NCBI RefSeq assembly: GCF_900636745.1
Contig: NZ_LR134310.1
Coordinates: forward strand, 1,356,501-1,420,500
DNA length: 64,000 bases
Reading direction: 5' to 3'
Origin: Actinobacillus equuli
Lineage (GTDB): Bacteria > Pseudomonadota > Gammaproteobacteria > Enterobacterales > Pasteurellaceae
Shown here one piece after another: positions 8,335-17,781 of the stretch. The notes below the pieces were generated by a model. The model was not told where the DNA came from and did not search any database. It worked only from the letters and a program-made list of their open reading frames with translations. The position numbers and the translations under genes are program-made. Within the stretch, counting starts at the first letter, position 1. Every line of letters begins with the position of its first letter.

Positions 8335-9963
8335 ATGAATTCAAATCGTAGTTTACTGGTACTGGGGCTGTTATTGGTGTCTTTCCTTGTATTCACTCAG
8401 TGGCAACAAGATTTTAACCCTGAAATTCAGGCGCAAAAACAAGCACAACAACAAGCTCAAGTTGCATCACAATCAGGCGATGTGCCTGCTGCATCTAACG
8501 CAAATACCGTTATTGCGGAGAATGCAACCCAAGGTAAAACCATCACTATCCAAAGTGATGTATTACGTTTAACCATCGACACTTTAGGTGGCGATGTGAT
8601 TGCTTCGGATTTATTAGCGCATAATGCGGAATTAAATTCTGAAACACCATTTAAATTATTACAAACCGGTGCAACAACTTATGTTGCTCAGAGTGGTTTA
8701 GTGGGTAAAAACGGTATTGATACCAATACAGGTCGTCCGCAATACCAAGTTGCGCAAGACGCATTTGTATTAGCTGAAGGTCAAAATGAAATCAGTGTGC
8801 CGATGACGTTTGAAAAAGACGGTGTGCTTTACACTAAAACTTTCGTGTTAAAACGTGGTAGCTATGATGTTGCGGTGAACTTCAATGTGAAAAACCAATC
8901 TGCGCAAGCAATCGAAGTTCAGCCTTACGGTCAGTTAAAACATACCTTAGTAGAAAGCTCTGGTAACTTAACCATGCCAACTTATACCGGTGGTGCGTAT
9001 TCTTCATCGGAAACCAACTATAAAAAATATAGTTTCGATGAAATGGCAAAAGCGAATTTAAACATTGATACGAAAGCCGGTTGGGTTGCGGTATTACAAC
9101 ACTACTTCGTTTCTGCTTGGGTTCCGAATCAAGATGCTCAAAACTCACTTTACTCTCGTACTAGCAACGGTATTGCGACTATCGGCTACCGTGGTCCGGT
9201 AACAGAAGTGGCGCCAAACAGCGAAGCGACGATTACCAGTCAATTATGGACCGGTCCGAAAGATCAAAAAGAGATGGAAGCAACTGCAGCAAACCTTGAT
9301 TTAACCGTAGATTACGGTTGGGCGTGGTTTATTGCAAAACCGTTATTTGCGTTACTGACTTTCATTCAAAGCATAGTGACTAACTGGGGCTTAGCGATTA
9401 TCGGTGTAACGCTTGTGGTTAAAACGATTCTTTATCCGTTAACCAAAGCGCAATACACTTCTATGGCGAAAATGCGTATGTTACAGCCGAAAATCCAAGA
9501 AATGCGTGAGCGTTTCGGTGATGATCGTCAACGTATGAGCCAAGAAATGATGAAGCTCTATAAAGATGAGAAAGTAAATCCAATGGGCGGCTGTTTACCG
9601 ATTCTTATCCAAATGCCGATTTTCATCGCATTATATTGGACGTTTATGGAAGCGGTAGAACTTCGTCACGCACCGTTCTTCGGCTGGATTCAAGACTTAT
9701 CGGCACAAGACCCGTACTACATTCTTCCATTATTAATGGGTGGTTCGATGTTCTTGTTACAAAAAATGTCGCCGACACCAGTGGCAGATCCGGTACAACA
9801 AAAAGTGATGACTTTCATGCCGGTTTTATTCACGGTATTCTTCCTCTGGTTCCCATCAGGCTTAGTGCTTTACTGGTTAACTTCAAACTTAATCACGATT
9901 GCACAACAATGGTTGATTTACCGTAACCTTGAGAAAAAAGGTTTACACTCTCGTAAAAAATAA
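8335..9963 (+). CDS. yidC: Membrane protein insertase YidC
   Basis: Inserts and folds inner membrane proteins, alone or with SecYEG. The 542-residue protein has an N-terminal signal-anchor (about 5-22), a Gln/Ala-rich linker, a large periplasmic beta-domain (about 60-335) and a conserved C-terminal core of five membrane segments with the cytoplasmic hairpin ([18 protein letters not shown]) and [14 protein letters not shown]. Length is usual for gamma-proteobacteria. mnmE follows, as commonly seen, but rpmH, rnpA and yidD, which usually precede yidC, are not here; menI is. A terminator follows at 9980. Confidence 0.97.
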   Translation: MNSNRSLLVLGLLLVSFLVFTQWQQDFNPEIQAQKQAQQQAQVASQSGDVPAASNANTVIAENATQGKTITIQSDVLRLTIDTLGGDVIASDLLAHNAELNSETPFKLLQTGATTYVAQSGLVGKNGIDTNTGRPQYQVAQDAFVLAEGQNEISVPMTFEKDGVLYTKTFVLKRGSYDVAVNFNVKNQSAQAIEVQPYGQLKHTLVESSGNLTMPTYTGGAYSSSETNYKKYSFDEMAKANLNIDTKAGWVAVLQHYFVSAWVPNQDAQNSLYSRTSNGIATIGYRGPVTEVAPNSEATITSQLWTGPKDQKEMEATAANLDLTVDYGWAWFIAKPLFALLTFIQSIVTNWGLAIIGVTLVVKTILYPLTKAQYTSMAKMRMLQPKIQEMRERFGDDRQRMSQEMMKLYKDEKVNPMGGCLPILIQMPIFIALYWTFMEAVELRHAPFFGWIQDLSAQDPYYILPLLMGGSMFLLQKMSPTPVADPVQQKVMTFMPVLFTVFFLWFPSGLVLYWLTSNLITIAQQWLIYRNLEKKGLHSRKK

Positions 9964-9979
9964 ACGAGCGTTTTAACTA

Positions 9980-10010
9980 AAAAAGCACTGTCCGCCAACG
10001 GTGCTTTTTT
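9980..10010 (+). terminator. Terminator of yidC
   Basis: Stem AAAAAGCAC with GTGCTTTTTT around a CG-rich loop, 17 nt after the yidC stop codon, followed by a T-run. Confidence 0.88.
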
Positions 10011-10035
10011 GTTTTTATGGTATGATAAAGCAACG

Positions 10036-10079
10036 ACAAGCGGTCCGATTTGCAAATTTTTTTGCAAAAACGACCGCTT
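10036..10079. repeat. Inverted uptake signal pair upstream of mnmE
   Basis: ACAAGCGGT at 10036-10044 faces GACCGCTT at 10072-10079 with TTTGCAAA tracts between. It lies in the mnmE leader, so the hairpin would be transcribed if the mnmE promoter is upstream. Confidence 0.75.
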
Positions 10080-10101
10080 CTTTAATAGAAAAGGATACCA
10101 A

Positions 10102-11460
10102 ATGAAAGATACGATTGTCGCCCAGGCAACCCCGATTGGTCGTGGGGGCGTGGGCATTTTACGCATCTCGGGGCCATTGGCTCAAGAGGTGGCAAAAGAA
10201 GTGCTGGGCAAAGAGCTAAACCCCCGTCTTGCCAACTATTTGCCGTTTAAAGATCAAGACGGCACGGTGTTAGACCAAGGCATTGCATTGTTCTTTAAAG
10301 CGCCGAATTCGTTTACCGGTGAAGACGTGTTAGAACTGCAAGGGCATGGCGGCCAAGTCATCTTAGATATTTTACTGAAACGCATTTTAGCGGTTAAAGG
10401 CGTGCGTATTGCCCGTGCCGGTGAGTTTTCCGAACAAGCGTTTTTAAACGATAAACTCGACCTTGCACAAGCGGAAGCGATTGCCGATTTAATTGATGCG
10501 ACCAGCGAACAGGCGGCACGTTCGGCATTAAAATCGCTACAAGGCGAGTTCTCTAATAAGATTAATCAGCTAGTTGATTCGGTCATTTATCTGCGTACCT
10601 ACGTGGAAGCGGCGATTGATTTTCCCGATGAAGAAATTGACTTTTTAGCTGACGGTAAAATCGAAGGGCATTTAAACGATATTATTCGCCAACTTAACGG
10701 CGTACGCAAAGAAGCGAAACAAGGTGCGATTTTACGTGAAGGGATGAAAGTGGTGATTGCCGGTCGCCCGAATGCTGGTAAATCAAGCCTGTTAAACGCT
10801 TTAGCGGGCAGAGAAGCGGCGATTGTGACCAATATCGCCGGTACCACCCGTGACGTATTGCGTGAGCATATTCATATTGACGGTATGCCGTTACATATTA
10901 TTGATACCGCCGGTTTACGTGAAGCGAGCGATGAGGTTGAGAAAATCGGCATCCAACGTGCTTGGGATGAGATCGAACAGGCGGATCATGTTTTATTGAT
11001 GATCGACAGCACCGAACAAACGGCCGAAGCATTTAAGACTGAATGGGCGGACTTTTTAGCCAAATTACCGCAAAACATTCCGGTTACCGTGATTCGTAAC
11101 AAAGTAGATTTATCGGGCGAGGCTGAAGGCTTACAAGAGTTGGATGGCTTTACTTTGATTCGTTTATCGGCACAAACCAAAGTGGGTGTGGATTTACTGC
11201 GTGAACATCTCAAAAAATCCATGGGTTACCAAAGCTCGACTGAAGGTGGCTTCTTAGCTCGCCGCCGTCACTTACAAGCATTGGAAACCGCGGCAGAGCA
11301 TTTGGAACGCGGTCATATCCAATTAACCCAATTTTTTGCCGGCGAATTACTCGCAGAAGAATTGCGTATGGTACAAAATGCGTTAAGCGAAATTACCGGT
11401 CAATTTACCTCGGATGATCTGTTGGGTAATATCTTCAGCTCATTCTGTATCGGTAAGTAA
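10102..11460 (+). CDS. mnmE: tRNA modification GTPase MnmE (TrmE)
   Basis: With MnmG it makes the 5-carboxymethylaminomethyl group on U34 of several tRNAs. The 452-residue protein has the N-terminal folate-binding domain ([17 protein letters not shown]), a helical domain, an inserted G domain with GRPNAGKSS (P-loop, about residue 221), DTAG (about 268) and NKVD, and ends with the family signature CIGK. The ATG at 10102 follows AAAAGGA and matches the family start; an upstream in-frame ATG at 10009 lies inside the yidC terminator and is rejected. Confidence 0.97.
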   Translation: MKDTIVAQATPIGRGGVGILRISGPLAQEVAKEVLGKELNPRLANYLPFKDQDGTVLDQGIALFFKAPNSFTGEDVLELQGHGGQVILDILLKRILAVKGVRIARAGEFSEQAFLNDKLDLAQAEAIADLIDATSEQAARSALKSLQGEFSNKINQLVDSVIYLRTYVEAAIDFPDEEIDFLADGKIEGHLNDIIRQLNGVRKEAKQGAILREGMKVVIAGRPNAGKSSLLNALAGREAAIVTNIAGTTRDVLREHIHIDGMPLHIIDTAGLREASDEVEKIGIQRAWDEIEQADHVLLMIDSTEQTAEAFKTEWADFLAKLPQNIPVTVIRNKVDLSGEAEGLQELDGFTLIRLSAQTKVGVDLLREHLKKSMGYQSSTEGGFLARRRHLQALETAAEHLERGHIQLTQFFAGELLAEELRMVQNALSEITGQFTSDDLLGNIFSSFCIGK

Positions 11461-11580
11461 TCATGAAACAAGCGGTTGCTTTTCACCAAAATTTTGCAAA
11501 AAATTTCAAGAAAATGACTGCTTGCTCTCCATTCATTATTGGTTACAATGGCTTAATTTTCATTCTTACTCGAGAACATT

Positions 11581-12024
11581 ATGACTAAATCAATTTGCAT
11601 TATTACAGGTAGTACATTAGGCGGTGCGGAATACGTTGCCGACCATCTTGAAAGCTGTTTAAAGGCGCAAGATTTTGAAGTGGAATTATTCAACCAAGCA
11701 ACCTTGGCGGATATTCAGCAGCAAGCGCATTTAATTGTGGTGACTTCAACCCATGGCGCAGGTGAGTTGCCGGATAATATCAAACCGTTATTTGACGAAC
11801 TGACGGCAAGCGATTTAGATCTCAGCGGTATGAAATTCGGTGTGGTCGGTTTAGGCAGTACCGATTACGACACATTCTGCCATTCGGTGGATATCGTTGA
11901 AAACAGCTTGACCGCAAAAGGTGCGAAACGGGTATGCGAATCGGTTCGCATTGATGTGGCAAATAATTTTGACCACGACGGCACCGCAGAAGAATGGCTG
12001 CCAAGTTTTGTTGAGCAGTTATAA
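11581..12024 (+). CDS. mioC: Flavodoxin-like protein MioC
   Basis: Small FMN-binding electron carrier; E. coli MioC supports biotin synthase. The 147 residues form one flavodoxin domain with the FMN phosphate-binding loop ITGSTLGGAE, the loop STHGAGELPDN and GLGSTDYDTFC. It is separated from mnmE by 120 bp that include an imperfect uptake-signal pair and a likely promoter, so it is probably transcribed separately. In E. coli mioC flanks oriC; I see no cluster of DnaA boxes here. Confidence 0.92.
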   Translation: MTKSICIITGSTLGGAEYVADHLESCLKAQDFEVELFNQATLADIQQQAHLIVVTSTHGAGELPDNIKPLFDELTASDLDLSGMKFGVVGLGSTDYDTFCHSVDIVENSLTAKGAKRVCESVRIDVANNFDHDGTAEEWLPSFVEQL

Positions 12025-12040
12025 CGAACAGTTTGAAATG

Positions 12041-12090
12041 ACAAGCGGTCGGAATTTGCAAAAAATTTGCAGATTCCGACTGCTTTTTTA
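12041..12090. terminator. Uptake-signal hairpin acting as terminator after mioC
   Basis: ACAAGCGGTCGGAAT pairs with ATTCCGACTGCTT and is followed by a T6 run on the plus strand. It sits between convergent mioC and lyxK. This is a clear case of an uptake-signal inverted pair placed as an intrinsic terminator. Confidence 0.82.
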
Positions 12091-12093
12091 CGC

Positions 12094-13551
12094 TTAAAGC
12101 ATTGCTTTTAACGCTTCGGTGAGCTGTTGATAACGCTGATATTTTTGTTGATAGGCTACGAAATTTGCCGGATTCGGTTGCACTTTTAACATTTCTGTTT
12201 TCAATGCTTGTACTTGTGAAATCTCTGCACCGGTGCCTTGCATTGCCATTAATGCTGCGCCTAAACAGCCTGTTTCTTCCACCTGCGGAATTTCCAATTG
12301 CATACCGGTTAAATCGGCGAGCATTTGCAGCCAAATCGGTGATTTGCTCGGTCCACCGGTTACACGTAATACATTTGCATTTGGGAAACGTTGCTTCATA
12401 CGGTTGAGGTGGTGCATAAGACTAAACAGCACGCCTTCATAAATTGCCTGTAATAAATGCGCTTGGCTATGGTGCGCTTGCAAGCCGTAGAAGCCCGCTT
12501 GCATACCTAAGCCGGCATTCGAGCCGTATAAAAACGGCACAAATAACACGGAACTGGCTGCCGGCGGTAAACTCGCCACCTGCTGATTAATTTCCGCATA
12601 ATCCAATTTCCATTGTTTCACAAACCATTCCAAATTGCCGGCAGAAGTCGGGCTGGCTTCGTGGACGATAAATTTGCCTTTTTCCGCATAGCGACCGTAA
12701 ACAAACGGCAAGGTTTGAGTCGGGTCAAGATTATCAGTAATACCGCTAACAACAGACCACGTACCTAATACCGCATTCAGTTTCGTTTCGTCGTCCAAAT
12801 CTGCACAACGTGCAGTTGAAACCACATCAAACAAACCGCCAACTACCGGCGTTCCCGATGCTAAGCCGGTGAGTTCGGCTGCTGATTCGGTGACATAGCC
12901 GGCAATTTGATTTGGCTTAATCACAGGCGGTAGCTTTTCTAAAATATTTTGCAAACCGAGTAAATCGGCAAGCGTTTGGTCATATTCGCCGGTTGCCATA
13001 TTGTAGAGATTGCTTTCGGAAATATTGGTTTCTTCGGCAAATAATTTGCCGGTTAGACAGAAACGTAAATAGTCGTGTGACATCAGTACCGAGCCGATTT
13101 GCGCATAACGTTCCGGCTCATTGTCTTGTACCCAACGCAAAATCGAAACAGGGTGTCCGGTCCATAATGTTTGACGAGTAAGCGGATAAAGTTTTTCCGG
13201 AATACCGTCCGCCTGCCACTGTTTCACAATCGATAGAGAACGTTGGTCAGAAGACAAAATCGCTCTGCCAAGCGGTTGGTTTTGCTGATCAAGTAAAAAT
13301 GCGCCTTTGCCTTGTGCCGAAATGCCCACCCCTTTGATAGCGGTCGGATTTATCCCACTTTTTGCAATAGTTTGACGTACTACCTCGGCACACACTTGCC
13401 AGAGTTGTTGCATATCTCGCTCGGCATAGCCCGCCTGTTCGCTGATAACCGCCACATTCTCACGATGAATACCGTGTAACTCACCGGTTTGGTCAAAAAG
13501 TGCGGCTTTGACAAAAGTACCGCCACAGTCTATGCCTAGGTAGTAGTTCAT
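12094..13551 (-). CDS. lyxK: L-xylulose/3-keto-L-gulonate kinase (FGGY family)
   Basis: Phosphorylates the keto-sugar made by YiaK (3-keto-L-gulonate, or L-xylulose). The 485-residue protein has the FGGY sugar-kinase fold with the N-terminal phosphate loop LGIDCGGTFVKA, SAQGKGAFLLD, LTRQTLWTGHPVS and VVGGLFDVVSTA, and is close to E. coli LyxK over its whole length. The ATG at 13551 has GGAG six bases upstream; an in-frame TTG four codons earlier is less likely. It is the last gene of the yia cluster here. The sgbH, sgbU and sgbE genes that follow lyxK in E. coli are not adjacent. Confidence 0.93.
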   Translation of the reverse strand: MNYYLGIDCGGTFVKAALFDQTGELHGIHRENVAVISEQAGYAERDMQQLWQVCAEVVRQTIAKSGINPTAIKGVGISAQGKGAFLLDQQNQPLGRAILSSDQRSLSIVKQWQADGIPEKLYPLTRQTLWTGHPVSILRWVQDNEPERYAQIGSVLMSHDYLRFCLTGKLFAEETNISESNLYNMATGEYDQTLADLLGLQNILEKLPPVIKPNQIAGYVTESAAELTGLASGTPVVGGLFDVVSTARCADLDDETKLNAVLGTWSVVSGITDNLDPTQTLPFVYGRYAEKGKFIVHEASPTSAGNLEWFVKQWKLDYAEINQQVASLPPAASSVLFVPFLYGSNAGLGMQAGFYGLQAHHSQAHLLQAIYEGVLFSLMHHLNRMKQRFPNANVLRVTGGPSKSPIWLQMLADLTGMQLEIPQVEETGCLGAALMAMQGTGAEISQVQALKTEMLKVQPNPANFVAYQQKYQRYQQLTEALKAML

Positions 13552-13620
13552 TTTTTGCTCCAATTATTCGAGAGGTGAAAGAGAGCCTCCCATCATTGCT
13601 ATGTTTTTTATCCTAATTGT

Positions 13621-13668
13621 TACAAGCGGTCATTTTTGCGAAAAATTTTGCAAATCAGACCGCTTGTA
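13621..13668. terminator. Uptake-signal hairpin between lyxK and yiaO copy 2
   Basis: TACAAGCGGTC (13621-13631) pairs perfectly with GACCGCTTGTA (13658-13668). It lies 6 nt after the yiaO stop codon and 70 nt before lyxK. It could attenuate transcription into lyxK or end it. Confidence 0.7.
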
Positions 13669-13673
13669 ATAGC

Positions 13674-14660
13674 TTATTTCGCTAACGCATCAATTTGTTT
13701 GATAAGGCTGTCGCCATTTTTTTCAATAAAGGCTTTGCGAGTTTCGCCTTCAACCGCCGCTTTAAATGGTGCGGTATCTAGTGTTTCGACAAATTCTACG
13801 CCGGCTTTTTTCATTTTCTCGATAATGCCTTGTTCATTATCTAAATTGAGTTGGCGTTGATATTTGCCCGCTTCAAGTGCAGCTTCACTAAGTGCTTTTT
13901 GTTGCTCTGCCGGCAGTGCATCGAATTTGGCTTTGTTTATCACCACAATCAACGGTGTATAGCCGTGATTGGTCGGGCTGAAATATTTTTGCACTTCATA
14001 CAGCTTTGCCGACCATACAATGCCGATAGGGTGTTCTTGCGCATCTACCGCTTTGGTTTCTAATGCGGTATAAAGCTCGGAAAGCGGCATCGGCACCGGA
14101 TTTGCGCCTAAAATAGAAAACGCTTTGATATACATCGGGTTTTGGTTGGTGCGAACTTTCAAACCTTTAATATCTTCCGGTTTGGCCACCGGATGTTTGG
14201 AGTTGGTAAAGCCACGGAAGCCCACTTCCCAGAACGCTAAACCTTTTAAGCCGTGTGCTTCGAGTTTTGCCAACAGTGTTTGTCCGATTTCACCGTCTAA
14301 CACTTGGTAGGCGTGGCTGCGATCTTTAAAAATAAACGGAATATCAATCACGTTTAATTCGGAGGCAAGCCCTGTGAAGTTTGATGAGCTGGACATCGCT
14401 AAATCAATCGTACCGCCACGTACACCGCTAATTGCCGTTTGCGCATTACCGAGCGTGCTGTCGGGGAACAAGCTCAGTTTTAATCCTTTATTGGATTTTT
14501 GTTGTAATAACTCGTTAAATTTTTTGGCGGCAATATGTTGGCTGTCGGAACGTGGCGCTTCATAACCGAAACGGAAAGTGGTCTCCGCCGCCTGAACGCC
14601 GCTAAATAAAGAGAAACTCGCAACCAATGTCGCAAGTGCTTTAAGATTAAAACATTTCAT
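13674..14660 (-). CDS. yiaO: TRAP transporter substrate-binding protein, YiaO paralogue 2
   Basis: Periplasmic DctP-family receptor that captures an organic acid, probably 2,3-diketo-L-gulonate, and delivers it to YiaMN. The 328-residue precursor has a signal peptide (MKCFNLKALATLVASFSLF..., cleaved after about residue 24) and the DctP hallmarks FGYEAPRSDSQH, FPDSTLGNAQ and KVRTNQNPMYIKAF. The ATG at 14660 follows GGAG; the upstream in-frame start is rejected. By eye it is clearly homologous over its whole length to the next gene upstream, with differences spread throughout. The two receptors may differ in ligand or affinity, or may reflect duplication without new function. Confidence 0.92.
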   Translation of the reverse strand: MKCFNLKALATLVASFSLFSGVQAAETTFRFGYEAPRSDSQHIAAKKFNELLQQKSNKGLKLSLFPDSTLGNAQTAISGVRGGTIDLAMSSSSNFTGLASELNVIDIPFIFKDRSHAYQVLDGEIGQTLLAKLEAHGLKGLAFWEVGFRGFTNSKHPVAKPEDIKGLKVRTNQNPMYIKAFSILGANPVPMPLSELYTALETKAVDAQEHPIGIVWSAKLYEVQKYFSPTNHGYTPLIVVINKAKFDALPAEQQKALSEAALEAGKYQRQLNLDNEQGIIEKMKKAGVEFVETLDTAPFKAAVEGETRKAFIEKNGDSLIKQIDALAK

Positions 14661-14698
14661 AACGTTCTCCAAGAAGGTACTAAGCAGTTTCCTATACA

Positions 14699-14720
14699 CC
14701 CTCTCCCCTTGAGGGAGAGA
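14699..14720. repeat. Single-arm copy of the family B repeat
   Basis: CCCTCTCCC, a four-base loop and GAGGGAGAG form a hairpin in the gap between the two yiaO genes. It matches arm 1 of the longer family B elements but lacks arm 2. Confidence 0.7.
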
Positions 14721-14723
14721 AGA

Positions 14724-14769
14724 ACAAGCGGTCTGATTTACAAAAAATTTTGCAAATCAAACCGCTTGT
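14724..14769. repeat. Inverted uptake signal pair between the two yiaO genes
   Basis: ACAAGCGGT (14724-14732) faces ACCGCTTGT (14761-14769), with TTTGCAAA tracts between. It starts 7 nt beyond the stop codon of yiaO copy 1. The hairpin could set relative expression of the two receptors. Confidence 0.8.
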
Positions 14770-14775
14770 CATGGC

Positions 14776-15762
14776 TTATTTAGCTAGGGCATCTACTTTT
14801 TCGACTAATTCTTTGCCGTGTTTTTCGATAAAGTCTTTACGAACTTCCGCTTCAATTGCCGCTTTAAACGGTGCGTTATCTACTTGTTCGATCACTTCTA
14901 CACCGGCTTTGCGAAGTTTTTCGATAATGTCTTTTTCGTTTTTCACGTTGAGATCACGCTGGAATTGACCCGCTTCTTTTGCTGCGTCTAACACCGCTTT
15001 TTGCAATTCCGGTGTTAAGCCGTCAAATTTAGCTTTGTTCATCACGACGATTAATGGTGTGTAGCCGTGGTTGGTTAAGCTTAAATGTTTTTGCACTTCA
15101 TATAATTTTGCCGACCAGAAAATACCGATTGGATGTTCTTGTGCATCCACCGCACGGGTTTCAAGTGCGGTATAAAGTTCGGAAAGCGGCATCGGTACCG
15201 GGTTGCCGCCCAATAAGCTGAATGCTTTAATGTACATTGGGTTTTGGTTGGTACGGACTTTTAAGCCTTTAATATCTTCCGGTTTATTGACGGCATGTTT
15301 TGAGTTAGAGAAGGCACGGAAGCCGACATCCCAGAACGCCAAGCCTTTTAAGCCTTGTTTTTCAAGGTCTTGTAATAAACCTTGACCGATTTCCCCGTCT
15401 AACACTTTGTAAACGTGTTCACGATCTTTAAAGATAAACGGGATATCAATCACGTTTAATTTCGGTTCTAAACCGGTGAAGTTCGGTGAACCTGACATTT
15501 CAATATCAATCGTACCGCCACGCACACCGCTGATCATGGTTTGTGCATTACCTAATGTGCTGTCCGGGAACAATTTAAGTTTAATTTCCCCTTTGGTTTT
15601 GTCTTTTAATAATTCATCAAATTTTTTCGCCGCAACGTGTTGGCTGTCGGAACGTGGTGCTTCATAACCGAAACGAAGCGAGATTTCCGCATTTGCTACA
15701 CCTGAAAATGCCACTGCGCTGGCAACGAAAGCTGATAAAGTTTTTAGATTAAAAAATTTCAT
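14776..15762 (-). CDS. yiaO: TRAP transporter substrate-binding protein, YiaO paralogue 1
   Basis: Periplasmic DctP-type receptor for the YiaMN permease; E. coli YiaO binds 2,3-diketo-L-gulonate. The 328-residue precursor has a signal peptide (1 to about 25, ending ANA), FGYEAPRSDSQHVAAKKF, the substrate-arginine motif KVRTNQNPMYIKAF and LETRAVDAQEHP, all typical of the family. It lies next to the permease genes and is the more likely orthologue of the single E. coli yiaO. The 222-bp gap to yiaN holds two family B repeats. Confidence 0.94.
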   Translation of the reverse strand: MKFFNLKTLSAFVASAVAFSGVANAEISLRFGYEAPRSDSQHVAAKKFDELLKDKTKGEIKLKLFPDSTLGNAQTMISGVRGGTIDIEMSGSPNFTGLEPKLNVIDIPFIFKDREHVYKVLDGEIGQGLLQDLEKQGLKGLAFWDVGFRAFSNSKHAVNKPEDIKGLKVRTNQNPMYIKAFSLLGGNPVPMPLSELYTALETRAVDAQEHPIGIFWSAKLYEVQKHLSLTNHGYTPLIVVMNKAKFDGLTPELQKAVLDAAKEAGQFQRDLNVKNEKDIIEKLRKAGVEVIEQVDNAPFKAAIEAEVRKDFIEKHGKELVEKVDALAK

Positions 15763-15802
15763 AGGGGTCTCCTAAGTAGGTTGGGAATTTGTTGCTTTAT
15801 TA

Positions 15803-15866
15803 CCCTCTCCCCTTGTGGGAGAGGGACAGAAAAAATAGCGTATAGCGATTTTTTCAGGGAGAGGGG
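15803..15866 (+). repeat. Family B two-arm repeat, copy 1
   Basis: Order: CCCTCTCCC (15803-15811), GGGAGAGGG (15817-15825), ACAG, a second hairpin with stem AAAAAAT...ATTTTTT around AGCGTATAGCG (15830-15854), then CAGGGAGAGGGG (15855-15866). The first C/T-rich strand can pair with either of the two later GGGAGAGGG strands, giving two alternative folds. It lies inside the yia operon, antisense to it. Confidence 0.85.
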
Positions 15867-15912
15867 AAACTATATTCAATGCAAACATTTATGAAAAATT
15901 ACCGCTTATATT

Positions 15913-15975
15913 CCCTCTCTCTGCCAGTTCGCTGAACGCTTCACTGGCTGTCTCTCTCCCGTAAACGGGAGAGAG
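15913..15975 (-). repeat. Family B two-arm repeat, copy 2
   Basis: Read on the minus strand: CTCTCTCCC, short loop, GGGAGAGAG, ACAG, a hairpin with stem GCCAGT/ACTGGC around GAAGCGTTCAGCGA (15923-15948), then CAGAGAGAGGG. It has the same architecture as copy 1 but a completely different arm-2 stem. It starts 10 nt after the yiaN stop codon and is in the sense orientation of the yia operon. Confidence 0.87.
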
Positions 15976-15984
15976 TAATGTTTG

Positions 15985-17262
15985 TTACTGCATCCAGCTT
16001 AACGGTACTAAAATTAAATCCGGTACGAATACGAAGAGCAATAATAAACCAATCATCATAAATAGATACGGCATAATGCCTTTTGCCGCTTGGTCAAACG
16101 GCAGTTTTGACACGCCGGTAATTACGTTTAATACATTACCGACCGGTGGAGTAATTAAGCCGATTGAGGTGTTAAGAATAAATAACACACCGAAGTAAAC
16201 CGGGTCGATTCCCGCTTCTTCAATTAACGGCATTAACACCGGGGTTAAGATTAAAACGGTTGGAGTTAAATCCATCACCATACCGATCACGAATACCGCT
16301 AACATCACCACTAATAATAACGTTGTCGGGCTTTCGATTAACGGCTCAAGCAATTCGGTTAACATAGTCGGTAATTCCGCCACGGTAATTAACCAGCCGG
16401 TTACGTTTGCCGCTGCGACTAAGAACATTACCACTGCAGTGGTTTTGGCCGCCGCTAAAATCACTTTGTAGAGGTCTTTGAATTTCAATTCACGATAAAC
16501 GAACAGTGAAACCACTAACGCATAGAAAGTTGCTACCGCACCGGCTTCGGTTGGGGTGAACATACCTGAACGGAAACCACCGATAATAATCACCGGCAAC
16601 ATTAACGCCCAAATACTGTTTTTAAATGAAATACAAAGTTCTTGTTTAGTCGCTTTTGAGAAGGTCATTAAATCAAGGCGTTTGGCTTGCCACCACCAGA
16701 GTGCGGCTAAACAGATACCCATCATAATGCCGGGGAAAATCCCCGCTAAGAATAATTTAGTGATAGATACGCCACTTGCTACCCCAAATACGATAAACGG
16801 AATGCTTGGCGGAATAATCGGTGCGATAATACCTGCGGTACCGATTAAACCGGCTGAGCGGTCAATCGGGTAGCCGGTGGTTTTCATCATCGGTAATAAC
16901 ATCGCTGCTACTGCTGCAGTATCTGCGACCGCCGAACCGGAAAGGCTCGCCATAATCATTGCGGCAAGAATTGCCACAAAGCCTAAGCCGCCGCGTTTAT
17001 GACCGACTAATTTCATCGGTAAGTCGATAATACGTTTGGAAAGTCCGCCCTCATTCATAATTTCACCGGCGAGAATAAAGAACGGAATCGCCATTAACGA
17101 GAAGCTGTCTGCACCGCTAACAAGTTGTTGAGCAAGAATTTGCGCATCAAATAAATCTAAGTGAAGCATTAACGCCACACCGCAAATCAGTAATGCAAAG
17201 GCAACCGGCACACCTAAAATAATTGCGCCAAGTAATACGGCAAGGAAAATTACGACGGTCAT
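15985..17262 (-). CDS. yiaN: TRAP transporter large permease subunit YiaN
   Basis: DctM-type integral membrane subunit of the sodium-driven tripartite transporter for 2,3-diketo-L-gulonate. The 425 residues are almost entirely hydrophobic with about 12 membrane segments and the DctM signatures PFFILAGEIMNEGGLSKR and GIIAPIIPPSIPF. The start overlaps the yiaM stop codon by 4 bp (ATGA type), so the two permease subunits are translationally coupled. Length is normal for the family. Confidence 0.95.
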   Translation of the reverse strand: MTVVIFLAVLLGAIILGVPVAFALLICGVALMLHLDLFDAQILAQQLVSGADSFSLMAIPFFILAGEIMNEGGLSKRIIDLPMKLVGHKRGGLGFVAILAAMIMASLSGSAVADTAAVAAMLLPMMKTTGYPIDRSAGLIGTAGIIAPIIPPSIPFIVFGVASGVSITKLFLAGIFPGIMMGICLAALWWWQAKRLDLMTFSKATKQELCISFKNSIWALMLPVIIIGGFRSGMFTPTEAGAVATFYALVVSLFVYRELKFKDLYKVILAAAKTTAVVMFLVAAANVTGWLITVAELPTMLTELLEPLIESPTTLLLVVMLAVFVIGMVMDLTPTVLILTPVLMPLIEEAGIDPVYFGVLFILNTSIGLITPPVGNVLNVITGVSKLPFDQAAKGIMPYLFMMIGLLLLFVFVPDLILVPLSWMQ

Positions 17263-17741
17263 TGCACTTCTCCCTTAACTAAAGCGGTCAAATTTGCCAC
17301 CATTCTTGCAATAATCAAAATACCGATTAACACACCTGCAACCACGCTGGCGAGGAAGGTAATCCCTTGCGGTAAACCTGAAATCGGGGCGAGGTTGTTG
17401 AGGTTGAGTTGGAATTGAATCCAGCTGCCGTCCACGATGAGATAACAGCAGAATAACATCGCCGCATCGGTAAATAGTTTTAAAACGTTACGACCGATTG
17501 GCGAGAGTTTCTCAGTGAGTACGGTGACGCTAACGTGTTGGTTCTCGCTAAATGCCAATACCGCACCTAAAAAGGCGAGCCAAACGAACATATAGCGAGA
17601 AACTTCTTCGGTCACATTGATACTGCTGTTAAAGCCGTAACGCAGCACTACATTGAGAAAAACCAAAATTGACATTGCCGATAAAATAATCACGGCAAAG
17701 GCTTCAATCGCTTTTCCAACAAATTGAGCGATGGGTTTCAT
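17259..17741 (-). CDS. yiaM: TRAP transporter small permease subunit YiaM
   Basis: DctQ-type subunit; 160 residues with four predicted membrane helices (about 14-35, 48-66, 90-110 and 130-150). It carries the family pattern around RYGFNSSINVTEEVSRYMFVW. It partners YiaN, with which it overlaps by 4 bp, and lies 40 nt downstream of yiaL. GGAG sits just before the ATG. Confidence 0.94.
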   Translation of the reverse strand: MKPIAQFVGKAIEAFAVIILSAMSILVFLNVVLRYGFNSSINVTEEVSRYMFVWLAFLGAVLAFSENQHVSVTVLTEKLSPIGRNVLKLFTDAAMLFCCYLIVDGSWIQFQLNLNNLAPISGLPQGITFLASVVAGVLIGILIIARMVANLTALVKGEVQ

Positions 17742-17781
17742 CTTTTGCTCCTTGATTTGATCCTAAGGCTTACGCCCTTGG

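Noticed and set aside
11461..12100. Possible oriC near mioC and mnmE
   Set aside because: These genes flank oriC in E. coli, but I see no cluster of DnaA boxes or AT-rich 13-mers here.
11822..12334. 170-residue minus-strand frame over mioC and the end of lyxK
   Set aside because: It overlaps two well-supported genes, has no ribosome binding site, and its composition (Arg/Cys/Asn-rich) is that of a shadow frame.
14699..15975. CRISPR-like array suggested by repeated CTCTCCC hairpins
   Set aside because: Copies are few, irregularly spaced and inverted relative to each other, with no uniform repeats and spacers and no cas genes.
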